Below, piece after piece: positions 45,092-56,599 of a DNA stretch of 64,000 nucleotides. Source of the DNA: Typhlomys cinereus (taxonomy: Eukaryota; Chordata; Mammalia; Rodentia; Platacanthomyidae); contig JALPQD010000044.1 in the NCBI GenBank assembly GCA_023101885.1, forward strand, positions 7,779,565-7,843,564. The letters run 5' to 3'. The position numbers were made by a program, and so were the translations under genes. The notes under the pieces are model-generated. The model saw only the letters and a program-made list of their open reading frames with translations, did not search any database and was not told the origin of the DNA. Numbering within the stretch: position 1 is the stretch's first letter; each line of letters starts with the position of its first letter.

Positions 45092-48000
45092 ATGTCTGGA
45101 ATTAACAATAGTTTCTCCATTATAACACTAAATGTTAATGGAATTAATTCACCGATCAAGAGACACAGATTACAAACATGGATTAAAAATCACAATCCAT
45201 CAATCTGCTGCCTGCAGGAAACCCATCTCACCACAAAAGATAGGCACGCTCTAAAAATAAAAGGCTGGTCAACAATTCTACAAGCTAATGGAAGCAGAAA
45301 ACAGGCAGGGGTAGCCATTATGCTATCAGACAAAGTGGATTTCAAACCAAAGAAAATTATAAGAGACACGGATGGATACTACATTTTAGTCGCAGGCACA
45401 ATTCACCAGGAAGACCTCACAATCCTGAACATATATGCACCCAATACGGGCCCCTCCACATTCATTAAAGAAAACCCTACAGCGTCTAAAGCAAGAAATC
45501 AACCCCCAAACGATAATTCTTGGGGACTTCAACACCGCCCTGTCAACATGGGATAGATCAACAGGTCAAAAGCTTAACAGAGACACTTTGGAACTTAATC
45601 AAACCCTGAAAGAAATGGACCTTACAGATCTCTATCGAACTTTTCACCCACACACCAAAGAATACACATTTTTCTCAGCAGCACACGGAACTTTCTCCAA
45701 AATAGATCACATATTGGGCCACAAAATGAATCTACACATATACAAGAAAGTTGAAATTCTAACCTGTGCCCTATCAGACCATCACGGCCTAAAGCTGGAC
45801 ATCCACAACACATCAAACAAGAGAAAATACACTAACTCCTGGAAACTTAACACTATGATGCTGAATGAGAACTGGATTCAGGAAGAAATTAAAAAGGAAA
45901 TTCAAGATTTCCTGAAAGTGAATGATAACGAAAATACAACTTACCAAAATCTCTGGGACACAATGAAAGCTGTTCTAAGAGGTAAGTTCATAGTTCTTAA
46001 TGCCTACGTCAAAAAAATGGAAACGTCAGAAATAAACAACTTAACAATGCAGCTTAAAGCTTTAGAGAAGCTAGAGCAATCTGATCCCAAAAGTAGTAGA
46101 AGAGAGGAGATTAGCAAAATAAGGGGAGAAATATCTGAAATCGAGATTAAGAAAACGATAGAAAAAATCAACCAGTCAAAAAGCTGGTTCTTTGAAAAAA
46201 TCAATAAGATTGATACACCCCTAGCGAAACTAACCAAAAGCAAGAGAGAGAAAACCCAAATTAACAAAATTAGAAATGAACATGGAGTTACCACTACTGA
46301 TACCCAAGAAATCCAGAGAATTATAACATCATATTTCAAAAACCTTTATCAATATAATAAAAACCATATACAACAAGCCCACAGCAAGGATTATGCTCAA
46401 TGGGGAACAATTGGAAGCATTCCCACTTCGATCAGGAACTATACAAGGCTGTCCACTCTCACCACTTCTATTCAATATTGTACTTGAAGTCTTAGCTCAA
46501 GCCATAAGACAAGAAAGGGACATAAGAGGGATTCAAATCGGCAAGGAAGAAGTCAAGCTATCCCTATTTGCAGATGACATGATCTTATACCTGAGTGATC
46601 CCAAAAACTCCACCAGGAAGCTCCTGGAACTAATTGAGAAGTTCAGCAGGGTGGCAGGATACAAAATAAATGTGCAAAAATCAGAGGCCTTCCTATATGC
46701 CCAGAATGAAAGAAGTGAAAAAGCCTTGAGAGAAACAATACCATTTATTATAGCCCCTAAAAAAATGAAATACCTTGGTATAAACCTAACTAAGGAGGTA
46801 AAAGACCTTTACAATGAAAACTTTAAAACCCTAAAGAAAGAAATAGCAGAAGACACCAGAAGGTGGAAAGACCTCCCTTGTTCCTGGATTGGCAGAATCA
46901 ACATCGTGAAAATGACCATCCTACCAAAGGCAATATACAGATTCAATGCTATACCAATCAAAATCCCAAAGCAATTCTTCAAAGAAGTTGACCAAACAAT
47001 CTCAAAGTTCATATGGAGGCACAAAAGACCCAGGATAGCAAAAACAATCCTGAGTAACAAAAACACAGCTGGAGGTATAACCATACCAAACCTTAGTCTA
47101 TAATACAAATCCATAGTTGTAAAGACAGCCTGGTATTGGCTCCAAAATAGACACACAGATCAAGGGATAAGGATTGAAGACCCAGATATAAGCCCACAAA
47201 GTTACAGCCATTTGGTTTTGACAAAGGGGCCCAAAGAATCCAATGGAAAAAGAACAGCATCTTCAACAAATGGTGCTGGCAAAACTGGATCTCCACATGC
47301 AGAAGATTAAAGCTGGACCCGTACTTGTCACCATGTACAAGACTTAATTCCAAATGGATCAAGGACTTTGATATCAGGCCAGAGACTATAAAAACCATAG
47401 TTGAAAGGATAGGGAACTCCCTCGAGCTGATTGGGCTAGGCCAACAGTTCCTAAACAGACATTCAATGGCATAGTCACTGCTACCAACTCTCAACAGTTG
47501 GGATCTTGTGAAATTAAAGAGCTTCTGTTCAGATAAAGAGATTGTAATGCGAGCTCAAAGGCAACCCACAGAATGGGAGAAAATCTTCACTAACCACATA
47601 TCTGATAGAGCTCTATTGTCCAGAGTGCACAAAGAACTTAGAAAACTAAACACCAAGGAAACCAATGGCCCAATTAAAAAATGGGCCCTGGAACTTAAAA
47701 GAAACTTTACCAGGGATGAAATTAAAATGTCTAACAAATATCTGAAAAAATGCTCCACTTCTTTAGCCATCAGGGAAATGCAAATCAAAACTTCCCTGAG
47801 ATATCATCTCACCCCGGTCAGGATGGCAAAAATCCACAATACTAACAACGACAAATGCTGGAGAGGATGTGGAGAGAGGGGAACTCTCCTACATTGCTGG
47901 TGGGAACGCCGGCTCATACAGCCAATCTGGCGAGCCGTCTGGAGATTCTTAAAGAAATTAAAGATTGAAATGCCATATGACCCTGCTATTCCACTTTTGG

Positions 48001-48293
48001 GAATAACCCCCCATACAGCAGAGGTTCGCCTCGATAGCACAAGCACGACCATGTTCATAGCAGCACTGTTTACAATAGCAAAGACATGGAATCAGCCCAA
48101 ATGTCCAACAGTTGACGAGTGGATAAGGAAACAGTGGTACATCTATACAATGGAGTACTACTCAGCCATCAAAAATGATGAATTACTGGAATTTGCTGGG
48201 AAATGGATGTCATTAGAAACAATTGTATTAAGTGAAGTATCCCAGACCCAGAAAATTAAGCGCCGTATGTACTCCCTAATAGGTGGCTCCTAG
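45092..48293 (+). pseudogene. L1 ORF2 with RT deletion
   Basis: The ATG at 45092 opens an endonuclease domain with a CLQETHL catalytic Glu (near 45212), GDFNT (45523) and SDHHG (near 45775). A one-base insertion near 45470 shifts frame, and the next 350-codon frame runs to 46487. At about 46345 roughly 620 bp are missing compared with the copy at 63903-63282, fusing FKNLY to the FINIIKA region, so RT motifs before FADD (46573) are lost. Stops occur near 47103 and 47475. The last clean piece (47508-48293) has the Cys/His knuckle and ends LIGGS-stop. Confidence 0.9.
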
Positions 48294-50309
48294 TACCAAA
48301 CCCACCCAGCCCACCTAGAGACAGGAATTCCAAGGATTATGAACAGGAGGGATGGGGTAGGAGGGCCACACCAGAAACAAGGAGAGAAGGGACCATGTTA
48401 CAGCAGGGAAAATAGGCCTCCACCAAGGACCCAAATAAGTAATGAGACATCTGATTAAGTTCACAGACTTTTGTTCCTGATCATTTACTACTGAGGGGGA
48501 GTGATCTCACCAGAAGAGGAGGGCATATAGTCTGGCAGATAAAAAGTAACAATTTTGCAAATGGGTGATAGACCCCTCCCTCACTGTGGTTTCCCACTTT
48601 TATTACATCTACCTTTGAATGTGCTTTTATCACAAGACTCTAACAGCTTTTTGTCTCTGGCCAGGGGGTAACATACAATGCCCACCAGGATGGAGTGAAG
48701 GGCATTGCAGGAGCAGCAAAACTGCAAAAGAAAATCAACAAACCACAATCCAGAACTTCAGAGACTCTATATCAACCACCTAGAACTAGGCCAGCTTAGT
48801 CTCTCCCCATCTTGAAGCTCAGGGAAATTTGCGGAAGAGGGGGCGGTAAGAGTGTAAGAGCATAAGGATGGGAGGAGCAATGATATGTAAGATACTCTAT
48901 ACTAGTTAGGGCTGAAGCAATCATAATTGGACTTTGCATGCCCTGCACATTGTCCAACACACTGTTGACCTCACAAAGTCTAGCATCTGCTAAAGGCACC
49001 AAGATCCTTGGAGGCAAAGAATTGGCAGCCACAGCAGTGTTCCTATACCTAAGGGGAACACGGGACAGGGTTCGGCAAAGGCCACTGGGTCCTTGTACGT
49101 CATCGGAGAGGAGGGCCCAGAGGAAAATCAGTCATGAACAAGAAAGGACTCTCTGGGAATTGGGGTGGGAGGCACTGGGGTATGGGGAGGGAGAGGGATG
49201 GGGAGGGGGAGCAGGGAGTACGGGGGAGGAGGAGGGAGGGAGGGAACTGGTGTACCTAATAAGTTTGTATGAGCTGAAATAAAAAAAAAATAAAGGTTTA
49301 AGCTGCATCATTAAGTTATTTATTTGTGATGTTTCCATTTTTTTGATGTAGGCATTAAGAGCTATGAACTTACCTCTTAGGACAGCTTTCATTGTGTCCC
49401 AGAGATTTTGGTAAGTTTCATTTTCATTATTGTTCACTTTCAGGAAATCTTGAATTTCCTTTTTAATTTCTTCCTGAATCCAGTTCTCATTCAGCATCAT
49501 ATTGTTAAGTTTCCAGGAGTTAGTGTATTTTCTCTTGTTTGTTGTGTTGTGGATGTCCACCTTTAGGCTGTGGTGGTCTGATGGGGCACAGGTTAGAATT
49601 TCAACTTTTTTCTATATGTGTAGATTCGTTTTGCGGCCCAATATGTGATATATTTTGGAGAAAGTTCCATGTGCTGCTGAGAAAAATGTGTATTCTTTGG
49701 TGCGTGGGTGAAAAGTTCGATAGAGATCTGTAAGGTCCATTTCTTTCAGGGTTTGATTAAGGTCCAAAGTGTCTCTATTAAGCTTTTGACCTGTTGATTT
49801 ATCCCATGTTGAGAGGATGGTGTTGAAGTCCCCAAGAATTATCGTTTGGGGGTTGATTTCTTGCTTTAGACGCTGTAGGGTTTTCTTAATGAATGTGGAG
49901 GGGCCCGTATTGGGTGCATAGATGTTCAGTATTTTGAAGTCTTCCTGGTGAACTGTACCTGTGACTAAAATGTAGTATCCATCCTTGTCTCTTATAATTT
50001 TCTTTGGTTTGAAGTCCACTTTGTCTGATAGCATAATGGCTACTCCTGCCTCTTTTCTGCTTCCATTAGCTTGTAGAATTGGTGACCAGCCTTTTATTTT
50101 TAGGGCATGCCTATCTTTTGTGGTGAGATGGGTTTCCTGCAGGCAGCAGATTGAAGAATTGTGATTTTTAATCCAATTTTGTAATCTGCGTTTCTTGATC
50201 AGTGAGTTAATTCAATTAACATTTAGTCTTATAATGGAGAAACTATTTTTAATTCCAGACATTTATTATGTTTAGTAGTTTTTATAAGTATATTGCTTCA
50301 CTTTTAATG

Positions 50310-51375
50310 GTGTTATACTTGCCTTCTGCTCTCCTGGATATGCCTGTCTTTTTCTTCAAGCTTGAGTATCATTTCTAGCATTTTTTGAAGGCCTGGTTTG
50401 GTGGACATGTATCCCTTCAAGTTGTCTTTGTGCTGGAAGATTTTTCTTCCTCCCTCGATCATGACTGATAGTTTTGCAGCGTAAATCAGCCTGGGTTGAC
50501 ATTTTTGCTCATTCAATAGTTGAAGTATGTCTCTCCAAGCTCTTCTTGCTTTTACTGTTTCGACTGAGAAGTCATTTGTTATTTTAATAGGTTTACCTTT
50601 AAAAGTGACTTGTTTTTTCTCCCTTGAAGCTCTCAGCACCAGTTTTTTATCTTGAATGTGGAGTGTTTTAACTATTATTTTTGGTGGTGTGCTTCTGTTT
50701 TGATCTTATGTGTTTGGGGTGTGGAATGCCTCTTGTATATGTATGGGCCTCTCTTTTTTTAGATGAGGAAAGTTTTCCTTGATGATCATTTGAAAAATTT
50801 CCTCATGGGTGGTATTTTGAGATTCTTGCTCTGGTATTCCATGAATGTGCATGTTGGGCTTCTTCAGGGTGTCCCATATCTCCTGGATATTTCTCTCAAG
50901 TATCTTTTTGGCTTTAACAACCTCTTCCATTGAGCTGGTTAATACTCCCACTTTATCTTCAAGGTCTGAAATTCTGTTTTCTGCTTCCTTAGTTCTGTTG
51001 ATAAGACTCTCTGTGGAGTTCTGGGTTGAAGATAACTTGTCTTTTAGCTCAGTTTTAAACTCTGCTTGAGTCTGTTTTAACTGTCTATGCCAGTTTTTGT
51101 TTCTTGCACTGTTTTTCTCAACTCCTCCAAGTGTCTGTTGTGTTCCTCTTCAAGCGATTGATTCGATTATCTAATTCCTCCTGGATTTCCTCTTTCATAG
51201 CACTGAACATGGTAATGATCATATTTTGAAGGTCGTTATCCTGGGTCAGGCTTTCATGGCCATTTTCCATCAGTTTGTTCTGGTTGGAGTCTAACATTAT
51301 GGGATTAATTCCTTCAGTGGGAGATTTGTTTACTTGAGTGTTGTTTCTTATGGATTTGCACTTAGACTTTAGCAT
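50310..51375 (-). pseudogene. L1 ORF1 (minus), broken
   Basis: ATG at 51375 (ATGCTAAAGTCTAAG) with N-terminus, coiled coil (LEDKVGV near 50950), RRM-like HGIPEQESQNTTHEEIFQ (50850-50800) and C-terminal domain (50639-50313). Frameshifts near 51155, 51085 and 50705 break it into four pieces. Otherwise it is collinear with the copy at 43973-45041. Confidence 0.88.
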
Positions 51376-51439
51376 TGTCGTTTTAACTCTTAAGGTCTTC
51401 TTTCAATTTCTGTGCGTTTTTCACTTAACTGAATTATTT

Positions 51440-51704
51440 GGCCTGGGGTCCTGTGGGTGAGCAGGGACAGAGCTTACCTAGGTCGAGGTGAGGCCCGACT
51501 GGACCGCGCGGGTCCAGGGCAGCGGAGTGGGGGAAGGGAGGATGGGGCATAGGCGGAGCGCTGTTTAACCTGGGGTAGCTGGGGTGGGGCCCAGGCGCAG
51601 AGGGGGCGTTCTCCTCGCACGCCCTGCACGGCTCCGGCTGGATGGTGGGAAGGAGCTGGGTCCCTTGAGCTGCCTGGGGTTCTGGGGGTGGGAGGGGGGA
51701 ACCA
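51440..51704 (-). promoter_or_regulatory. L1 5'UTR (minus), single monomer
   Basis: GC-rich block collinear with the second half of the 5'UTR at 43690-43930 (CCACCATCCAGCCGGAGCCG, a GGTTAAA-type box, GCGCGGTCCAG). It has the same CCTAGGTAAG splice-donor-like site (near 51484-51472 on minus). It ends at the 14-bp target duplication, so this copy has one monomer and retains fewer CpGs than the plus-strand copy. Confidence 0.7.
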
Positions 51705-52100
51705 AAGTTATATATTCTACACAAAGATTTCTGAATGTCCATATTCATTGCTCTGTTATTAACATTAAGTAGGAAAAGAAGTCATCAACAAATGAATATA
51801 TAATCAAATACAGTATAAATAAACAATGGAATGTTATTCAATCATAAAGAAAAACAAAATCATGAAATTTGTAAGAACATTCATAGATCTGGAAAGTATA
51901 ATATTAAGTAAGATAACTTAGGCTCAGGAAGACAAATGCATGCACAGCTGCAAGCACAAGAACATTTACACACAAATATGCACATACATAAACACTCATA
52001 AAAAAAGACACGTTAGGGAAAAATCTTCAAGAGCAAGGAATATGGCACTAAACAAAACTTAAATCTATACTCTACACAAATACTTCTAAGTCTAATTTTG

Positions 52101-52461
52101 CTGTACTAAACTGCAATGTGACTTATTAGTGCTGTAAAGAAATTAGCTATCCAAAACCACTGTATTCACAAACAACTCCATGGAGATCTTACAACTCATT
52201 TGTGTTGTCATGCCCCAGCTCTTTTACAGAGTGTATTAGTTTCATCTTCCCATTGCTGATTGAACACAGGACCCAAGCAACCTACACAACTTAAAGGCTT
52301 TATTCCAACTTTATTCTCTGGGTTATAGCATGGAAGAAGAGTTCATATCAACATCAGGAGCCAAAGGAGCTAACCGGTTACAACATATCCACAGGGAGAG
52401 CTTGTTGTTTCCAACAAGCTGTCTTTTTCTTAGCTCTCTCTGTCTAATCCATCTGTCCAGG
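52101..52461. other. Unassigned, possibly an LTR-like fragment
   Basis: Sequence between the old L1 end and a MaLR LTR. The part from about 52230 (GTATTAGTTTCATCTTCCCA) has the look of a reversed LTR end but I cannot assign it. No coding frame. Confidence 0.3.
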
Positions 52462-52891
52462 TGTTCTAGTTAGATATATATGTATCAACTTTACAATTGA
52501 AGACTGAGCTCTAGGCACATCTATGAAGAATAAGTAGTTAAGAAAAAGCCTTAAGCGTGCTTTCAAGAGATTGTCTAATTGATGTGGGAAGACCCAGCCT
52601 ATGGGTCTGGGCATGTGGATAAGATGGAGGGAACTGGTTCAATAGTTTGGCATGTTTTGGCATACTTCATCATACTTTGGCAGACTCGCAGTCTGACAAG
52701 AGCTTTGTCCCCTCTCAGCAATCTCAGTGGATGTGATATGGCCAATTCCCTTGGCTCCTGGTGTTAGTATGAACTCTCCTGTCAAGCGTAGCTATGAACT
52801 GTAACCGAGAATTGTAGGCAAGAATAACCTCCTTGTTCCCCTAAGCTGTTTGGTTATGAATTTATTGGCAACATACAGACAAACTGCAACA
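52462..52891 (+). repeat. MaLR-like LTR
   Basis: TGTTCTAGTTAGATATATAT start and an AGACAAACTGCAACA end, with the CTTGTTCCCCTAAGCTGTTT block near 52835. Collinear with 32105-32523 but diverged. No clear flanking duplication. Confidence 0.65.
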
Positions 52892-52899
52892 TCGGGGAG

Positions 52900-53037
52900 T
52901 GATCCCATTTCATGGGACTTTCCACACCAATTACTCTCCTACGGGCTTGCTTAGGGTTTATGTTAGCTAAATAATTTTCCATAGATGTGCCTAAAGACTC
53001 AATCCTGAATTGCTAACTTGACACCTACTACAGACGG
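52900..53037 (-). repeat. MaLR-like LTR fragment, inverted
   Basis: On the minus strand it reads TAGGTGTCAAGTTAGCAATT...GGCACATCTATGG, the first part of the same LTR family as 52462-52891 but in opposite orientation. Truncated after about 140 bp. Confidence 0.5.
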
Positions 53038-53216
53038 AGAATTGCCAAGCTTCTACTAAGGAATACCTCATTCTAAGAATCACACTTTGAATCAGGAGAC
53101 TAAACCCCAGGCATTCTTCCTGCCCCATTCCACTCCAGGAATACACAACAACCAAGCAGATCAGAATGGTGCCATTATCTGTAGGTTGGATAGAGGCTTT
53201 AAGTGTTTAATCTTTT

Positions 53217-53870
53217 AAATTTTACTATGTGAAGCTTTTCTACACAAATATAATGAATTTATTTGTTACCATCCCCTATTACTCCCCTACCAACCTCCCA
53301 TCTCACTCCATTCATTCTCCTTTCCAGCCATTCTTCCTCTCACCCCCACATCCCTTGTATGTGTGATCCATTGGTCCCCATTCACAATACTTGTACTGGC
53401 ATTTGCCCAGCACCCACTGGAGCATGACTAGGTCACCAGTGGGCAATCAATCCATCATGTGAAGAAATTCCTACTGTCCTGTTCTGCCCACGTGCCAAGC
53501 TATCTCTTAAGATTGTGCCATAACCTCCTTCTTCTATAGTTATGTATTAGTAGGTCAGCTATTGTGGAGATCTGGCGGAAGGAGCCTTCTCTGAATTGAA
53601 CTCTTGGGTACAGCAGCTACGTCATGAACAGAGGCTACTGTTGGCAGTACCTCTCCCTATCATCAGACTCCCACATTCTTAAGCCCTTGTGGCTCCCTTA
53701 ACCATGGGATAGGGGCTAATTTAGATGATCTGATTGTGACCAAGATGTCCACACTCACTTTTACTTTGCTCTTTGGCCTGCTGTGGTTCTCTGCCTTGCT
53801 CATCCTCCATTATAGAAAGATATTTCTATTTCTTTGGTCAAGTGCTGAGTGAGAATCCTTTAAGTAGTCT
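53217..53870 (-). repeat. Old L1 3'UTR fragment
   Basis: Pyrimidine-rich (CCTCCCATCTCACTCC) and collinear with 20465-21150 in the blocks around GTGTGATCCATTGG, CACCAGTGGGCAATC and TGCCAAGCTATCTCTTAAG. It is an older L1 3'UTR in reverse orientation. No coding. Confidence 0.55.
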
Positions 53871-53879
53871 ATACAATCA

Positions 53880-54002
53880 AGCCAGATGGAATGATGCACA
53901 CCTACAAGTAACCCTGATACTTGAAAGGCTGGGGCAGGAGGATGGCAAATTTGAGGCTAGCATGGACTGCAGAATGAAAACCTGTCTCCAAAAGCAAAGA
54001 CC
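53880..54002 (+). mobile_element. 7SL-derived B1-like SINE
   Basis: GCACACCTACAAGTAACCCT, GGCTGGGGCAGGAGGATGGC and CCTGTCTCCAAAAGCAAAGA follow the order of B1/Alu consensus blocks, ending in a short A-rich tail. Diverged copy. Confidence 0.7.
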
Positions 54003-54186
54003 TTTACATAGTCATCATGTACATAGGTTATTTGTTTGGTCTACTAGCTTTGTTATCTCAAGATGAACTAGAAAATCAGGAACTGAGTTGTGTATGTAAG
54101 GAACCAAAGCTTAAAGATGTATGGGAAGAAGGAAGAAACTGCAAAGCGAAAGAGTCAGTGATCAAGGAAGAAGGAAATGATTTATT

Positions 54187-54270
54187 AAGTGGGAGTGTCT
54201 GCCAAGAGCAGAAAGGCAGCAGTGCTCTAAGTGGGGGTGTCTACCAGAAACAGCAAGGTTGTAGTGTTTG
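54187..54270 (+). repeat. Imperfect 42-bp tandem duplication
   Basis: AAGTGGGAGTGTCTGCCAAG... and AAGTGGGGGTGTCTACCAGA... are two adjacent units of about 42 bp. They lie within an 84-codon frame (54017-54271) that shows no known domain and is probably chance. Confidence 0.6.
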
Positions 54271-54518
54271 ATGCCGAGCTCTTGAAAGAGTAAGAAATTA
54301 AGGAGTTTTAGGAAATGACTTGTGCTGCACAGGAAATTGAGTTCCCAGACTTCAGCAACTCTCTCCATAATGGCTTTCATTGCTTCAGTTTATCTTTAAA
54401 TAAACTCTTCTTTATCATTCCAATAAGGTATGTAGGGTTTACTTTAGATCTTTGTACTTCTTTCTCATTTGTCAATTCCTGGACTTGGGTCCATTCTGTT
54501 ATCCTAACCTTAATTTAG

Positions 54519-54702
54519 GAACAGCAAGGTGGCTCCATGAGTAAAGACACCAGGGCACAAGCCTGGTGACCTGAATTCAATTCCCCAAACATGCACAAAG
54601 ATGAAAGAAGAAAAACAGCTCCACAAAGTTGTTCTCCAACACTAATATACTGTGGTACATGCATGCACGTGTCCATATGAATGTACAATAATAAAACAAA
54701 AA
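54519..54702 (+). mobile_element. B3-like tRNA SINE
   Basis: CAGCAAGGTGGCTCCATGAG (A-box region), CAAGCCTGGTGACCTGAATTC (B-box region), CTCCACAAAGTTGTTCTCC and ATGCATGCACGTGTCC match the rodent B3 order, ending in AATAATAAAACAAA. This family is typical of mouse-related rodents. Confidence 0.75.
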
Positions 54703-54839
54703 TTGTAAATTTTAAATAAAAATTTTGATTTAAATATTTTATATGCTGTTATAGCATTTTTCAGAATAAATAAGAAAGTTTTAAAAATAAATAAAATTTT
54801 AGGAAAGGAATCCTAATTTATTTTGGAATACCATGTTTA

Positions 54840-55075
54840 GCATAGTAGCTTCTTTAAGCTGCTGTAACAAATTAACAAAAGTTTTGTGGCTTAAAGCAGC
54901 AAAAATTTATTTTCTCAAAATTCTGGAAGGCATAAATTCAAAAGTCAATCTGACAGCAGGGCTGGTTCCTCTAGTCTCTCCTGTTATCTCCCCTCATCTT
55001 GTCTTCTGTGCTTTTCTTCCTCTCCTTGTCCTTGAATTTCAGGCCCAGTATAACCTAGTATGATCTCATCTTAGA
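54840..55075 (+). repeat. Ancient mammalian interspersed repeat
   Basis: GCTGCTGTAACAAATTAACA, GTGGCTTAAAGCAGCAAAAA and TTCTCAAAATTCTGGAAGGC strongly recall a repeat common to all placental mammals. The family name is uncertain (LTR or DNA transposon). No coding. Confidence 0.5.
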
Positions 55076-55358
55076 ATCTATAACACACCTTTTTTGAATA
55101 TTTTATCTGGTGCTTGATAGTGCATATGTGAGTATCACAAGCATATTGAAAGATGAAGGAAAGTGTTATTGAAAAAAATCCCTGTGAATCACTCATATTA
55201 GTACCAGAAACCCTAGTGCTTTCCCTAGAGGTTTCCTTCACTGAGTTCAGCATCTAATCAAGGCATTCTGCTCTAACTAAAGAGAACACATTGTTCACAA
55301 ATATATGTTGTCAGTTGAGTTGTTAGATGCCAGTAAAAGGATCTCAGATCTATTATGC

Positions 55359-55778
55359 TGTCATAGTTAAGCACAGGTGTCAACTTGACAGTTGAGGGTT
55401 TGCACATTTGCAGATAATTAGTTGTTGATTTAAGCCCACAGCAAACCTGCAGGAGATTGTCTAGATGATGGAGAAGGCCCAGCCCATGGTGGATGAGACT
55501 AGGCCCTGAACAGGTGAATAAAATATTGAGAGCTGGTTGAGGAAGTTGGCATCTTTGTGTACATTTGGCCAGGCATGTTGGTCTGGCAAGTAAAGATCAT
55601 CCCTCTCTCAGTCATTACATATAGATGGTATGGCCAGTTCCGTCGGCCTGGTGTTGGTACATGTTCTCCCATCAAGCTGGACTACAGACTGTAACTGGAC
55701 TATCAGTAAGAAAATAAACCCCTTGTTCCCTTGAGCCGTTTGATGGTCATTTATCAGCAACCATGAAGAACTGCAATA
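55359..55778 (+). repeat. Solo MaLR-like LTR
   Basis: TGTCATAGTTAAGCACAGGT start and GAACTGCAATA end, with AATAAA near 55713. The flanks TATGC (55354-55358) and TATGT (55779-55783) differ at one of five bases, consistent with an aged 5-bp target duplication. No internal region is adjacent, so it is a solo LTR. Confidence 0.75.
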
Positions 55779-55814
55779 TATGTATATAATAAAAAGTGAA
55801 ATGTTCCCCATATT

Positions 55815-55905
55815 CTCTCTCTGAACCTGTCTGTCTCTCTCTCTCTCTTTTCCTTTCTCCTTCCCTCCCTTTTTCCCTCCTTTTTATTCCTCCCTCCATC
55901 TCTCT
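55815..55905. repeat. CT-rich low-complexity tract
   Basis: A (CT)n/(CCTT)n-like pyrimidine run, including TCTGTCTCTCTCTCTCTC, immediately after the solo LTR. No other meaning seen. Confidence 0.85.
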
Positions 55906-56190
55906 TCAAATCATTCTTAGCACATATTATCTCCACCTAACTCTTTATATCCCCTTTCTGAATACCTTCTGAATGTTCACACCCATATTCCACATGCTAG
56001 CCACCCCACGGATTGCAGGTGTTCACTCTTCAGAAATGTGATTGATTCATGGTAAACAGAGATAAAACTGCTACAAACCACTGTAGCAGCCAGCAAGTCA
56101 AAATTCCTGAAATTGTACTAAGTGATAACACAAGAACAGAAAGACTCATAATCCACAAATTCCATCTACAAGGTGTTGAACATTTGGTGC

Positions 56191-56599
56191 TGTCATAGTT
56201 AGATACAGGTGTCAACAGACAATGGACTGTTAGAGCTCTGGGCACAACTGTGAAGAATTAGTAGTTAAGTCCTGAGCAAACCTGCAGAAGATTGTCTAAT
56301 GAAGGCTCAGCCCATGGTAGATACAATTAGTCCCTAGCAGATGGAGGGATCTGGTTCAGGGAGTTGGCATTCTTTGTATACTTGGCCAGACATGAGTTTG
56401 GCAAGTAAGAATTGTCCCTCTGTCTTTCATCAGATCTGTGGATATTGTGTGACCAATTCACTTGGCTTCTGTATTGTAGATTCTCCTGCAAAACTGGACA
56501 AGGAACAGTAACCAAGAATCACAAGAGAGAACAAAAGTCTTTTCCCTCTTGATATACTTGGCCATGAATTTATCAGCAACATGCAGAGTAACTGCAGCA
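56191..56599 (+). repeat. Solo MaLR-like LTR
   Basis: TGTCATAGTTAGATACAGGT start and AGTAACTGCAGCA end, with the TATACTTGGCCATGAATTTATCAGC block near the 3' end. Diverged, with internal deletions and no clear target duplication. Confidence 0.7.

Larger units (their letters stand above)
43540..49290 (+). mobile_element. Plus-strand L1 with monomer-type 5'UTR
   Basis: A 5.75-kb L1 with 5'UTR (43540-43972), ORF1 (43973-45041), ORF2 (45092-48293), 3'UTR and a tail of ten A (49281-49290). A perfect 16-bp duplication, TAAAGGTTTAAGCTGC, flanks it (43524-43539 and 49291-49306). An internal deletion of about 620 bp at 46345 removes the start of the RT domain. Apart from that it is the best preserved complete L1 in the window and the youngest layer of this nest. 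Confidence 0.95.
40672..50262 (-). pseudogene. L1 ORF2 (minus), split by nested L1
   Basis: The ATG at 50262 starts the endonuclease domain (GDFNT near 49835). At 49306/43524 the coding sequence is interrupted by the nested L1. It resumes with a 292-codon clean piece (43396-42518) covering the RT N-terminal part ([35 protein letters not shown]). FADD lies near 42390, and the stop after LIGGS is at 40672-40674. Frameshifts near 42520, 41420 and elsewhere break it. Confidence 0.88.
39627..51704 (-). mobile_element. Full-length L1 (minus) split by a plus-strand L1
   Basis: Read on the minus strand: 5'UTR from 51704, ORF1 from 51375, ORF2 from 50262, 3'UTR from about 40671 and an A-rich tail at 39655-39627. 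Without the nested L1 (43540-49306) it is about 6.3 kb. A perfect 14-bp duplication, AAGTTATATATTCT, flanks it (39613-39626 and 51705-51718), joining the old L1 on both sides. The frames carry a limited number of frameshifts and stops. Confidence 0.93.
30895..52100 (+). mobile_element. Very old L1 split into five pieces
   Basis: Diverged L1 ORF2 sequence on the plus strand at 30895-31409, 31746-32104, 39225-39612 and 51719-52100. It spans the RT thumb region (CACTGCTGGAGGTATCACTT) to the C-terminal region (AATGGAATGTTATTCAATCA). The pieces join in order when the intervening insertions (SINE; MaLR with its ERV; minus L1 with its nested plus L1) are removed. It is the oldest layer of the nest and carries no usable frame. 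Confidence 0.8.

Noticed and set aside
52462..53037. Head-to-head LTR-like pieces read as one inverted-repeat transposon
   Set aside because: The two arms are the same MaLR-like LTR family in opposite orientation with unequal lengths and no shared target duplication; separate insertions or a rearrangement explain them better.
54017..54271. 84-codon frame with an internal repeat
   Set aside because: No recognisable domain, overlaps the end of a B1 SINE region, and the repeat is a plain 42-bp tandem duplication.
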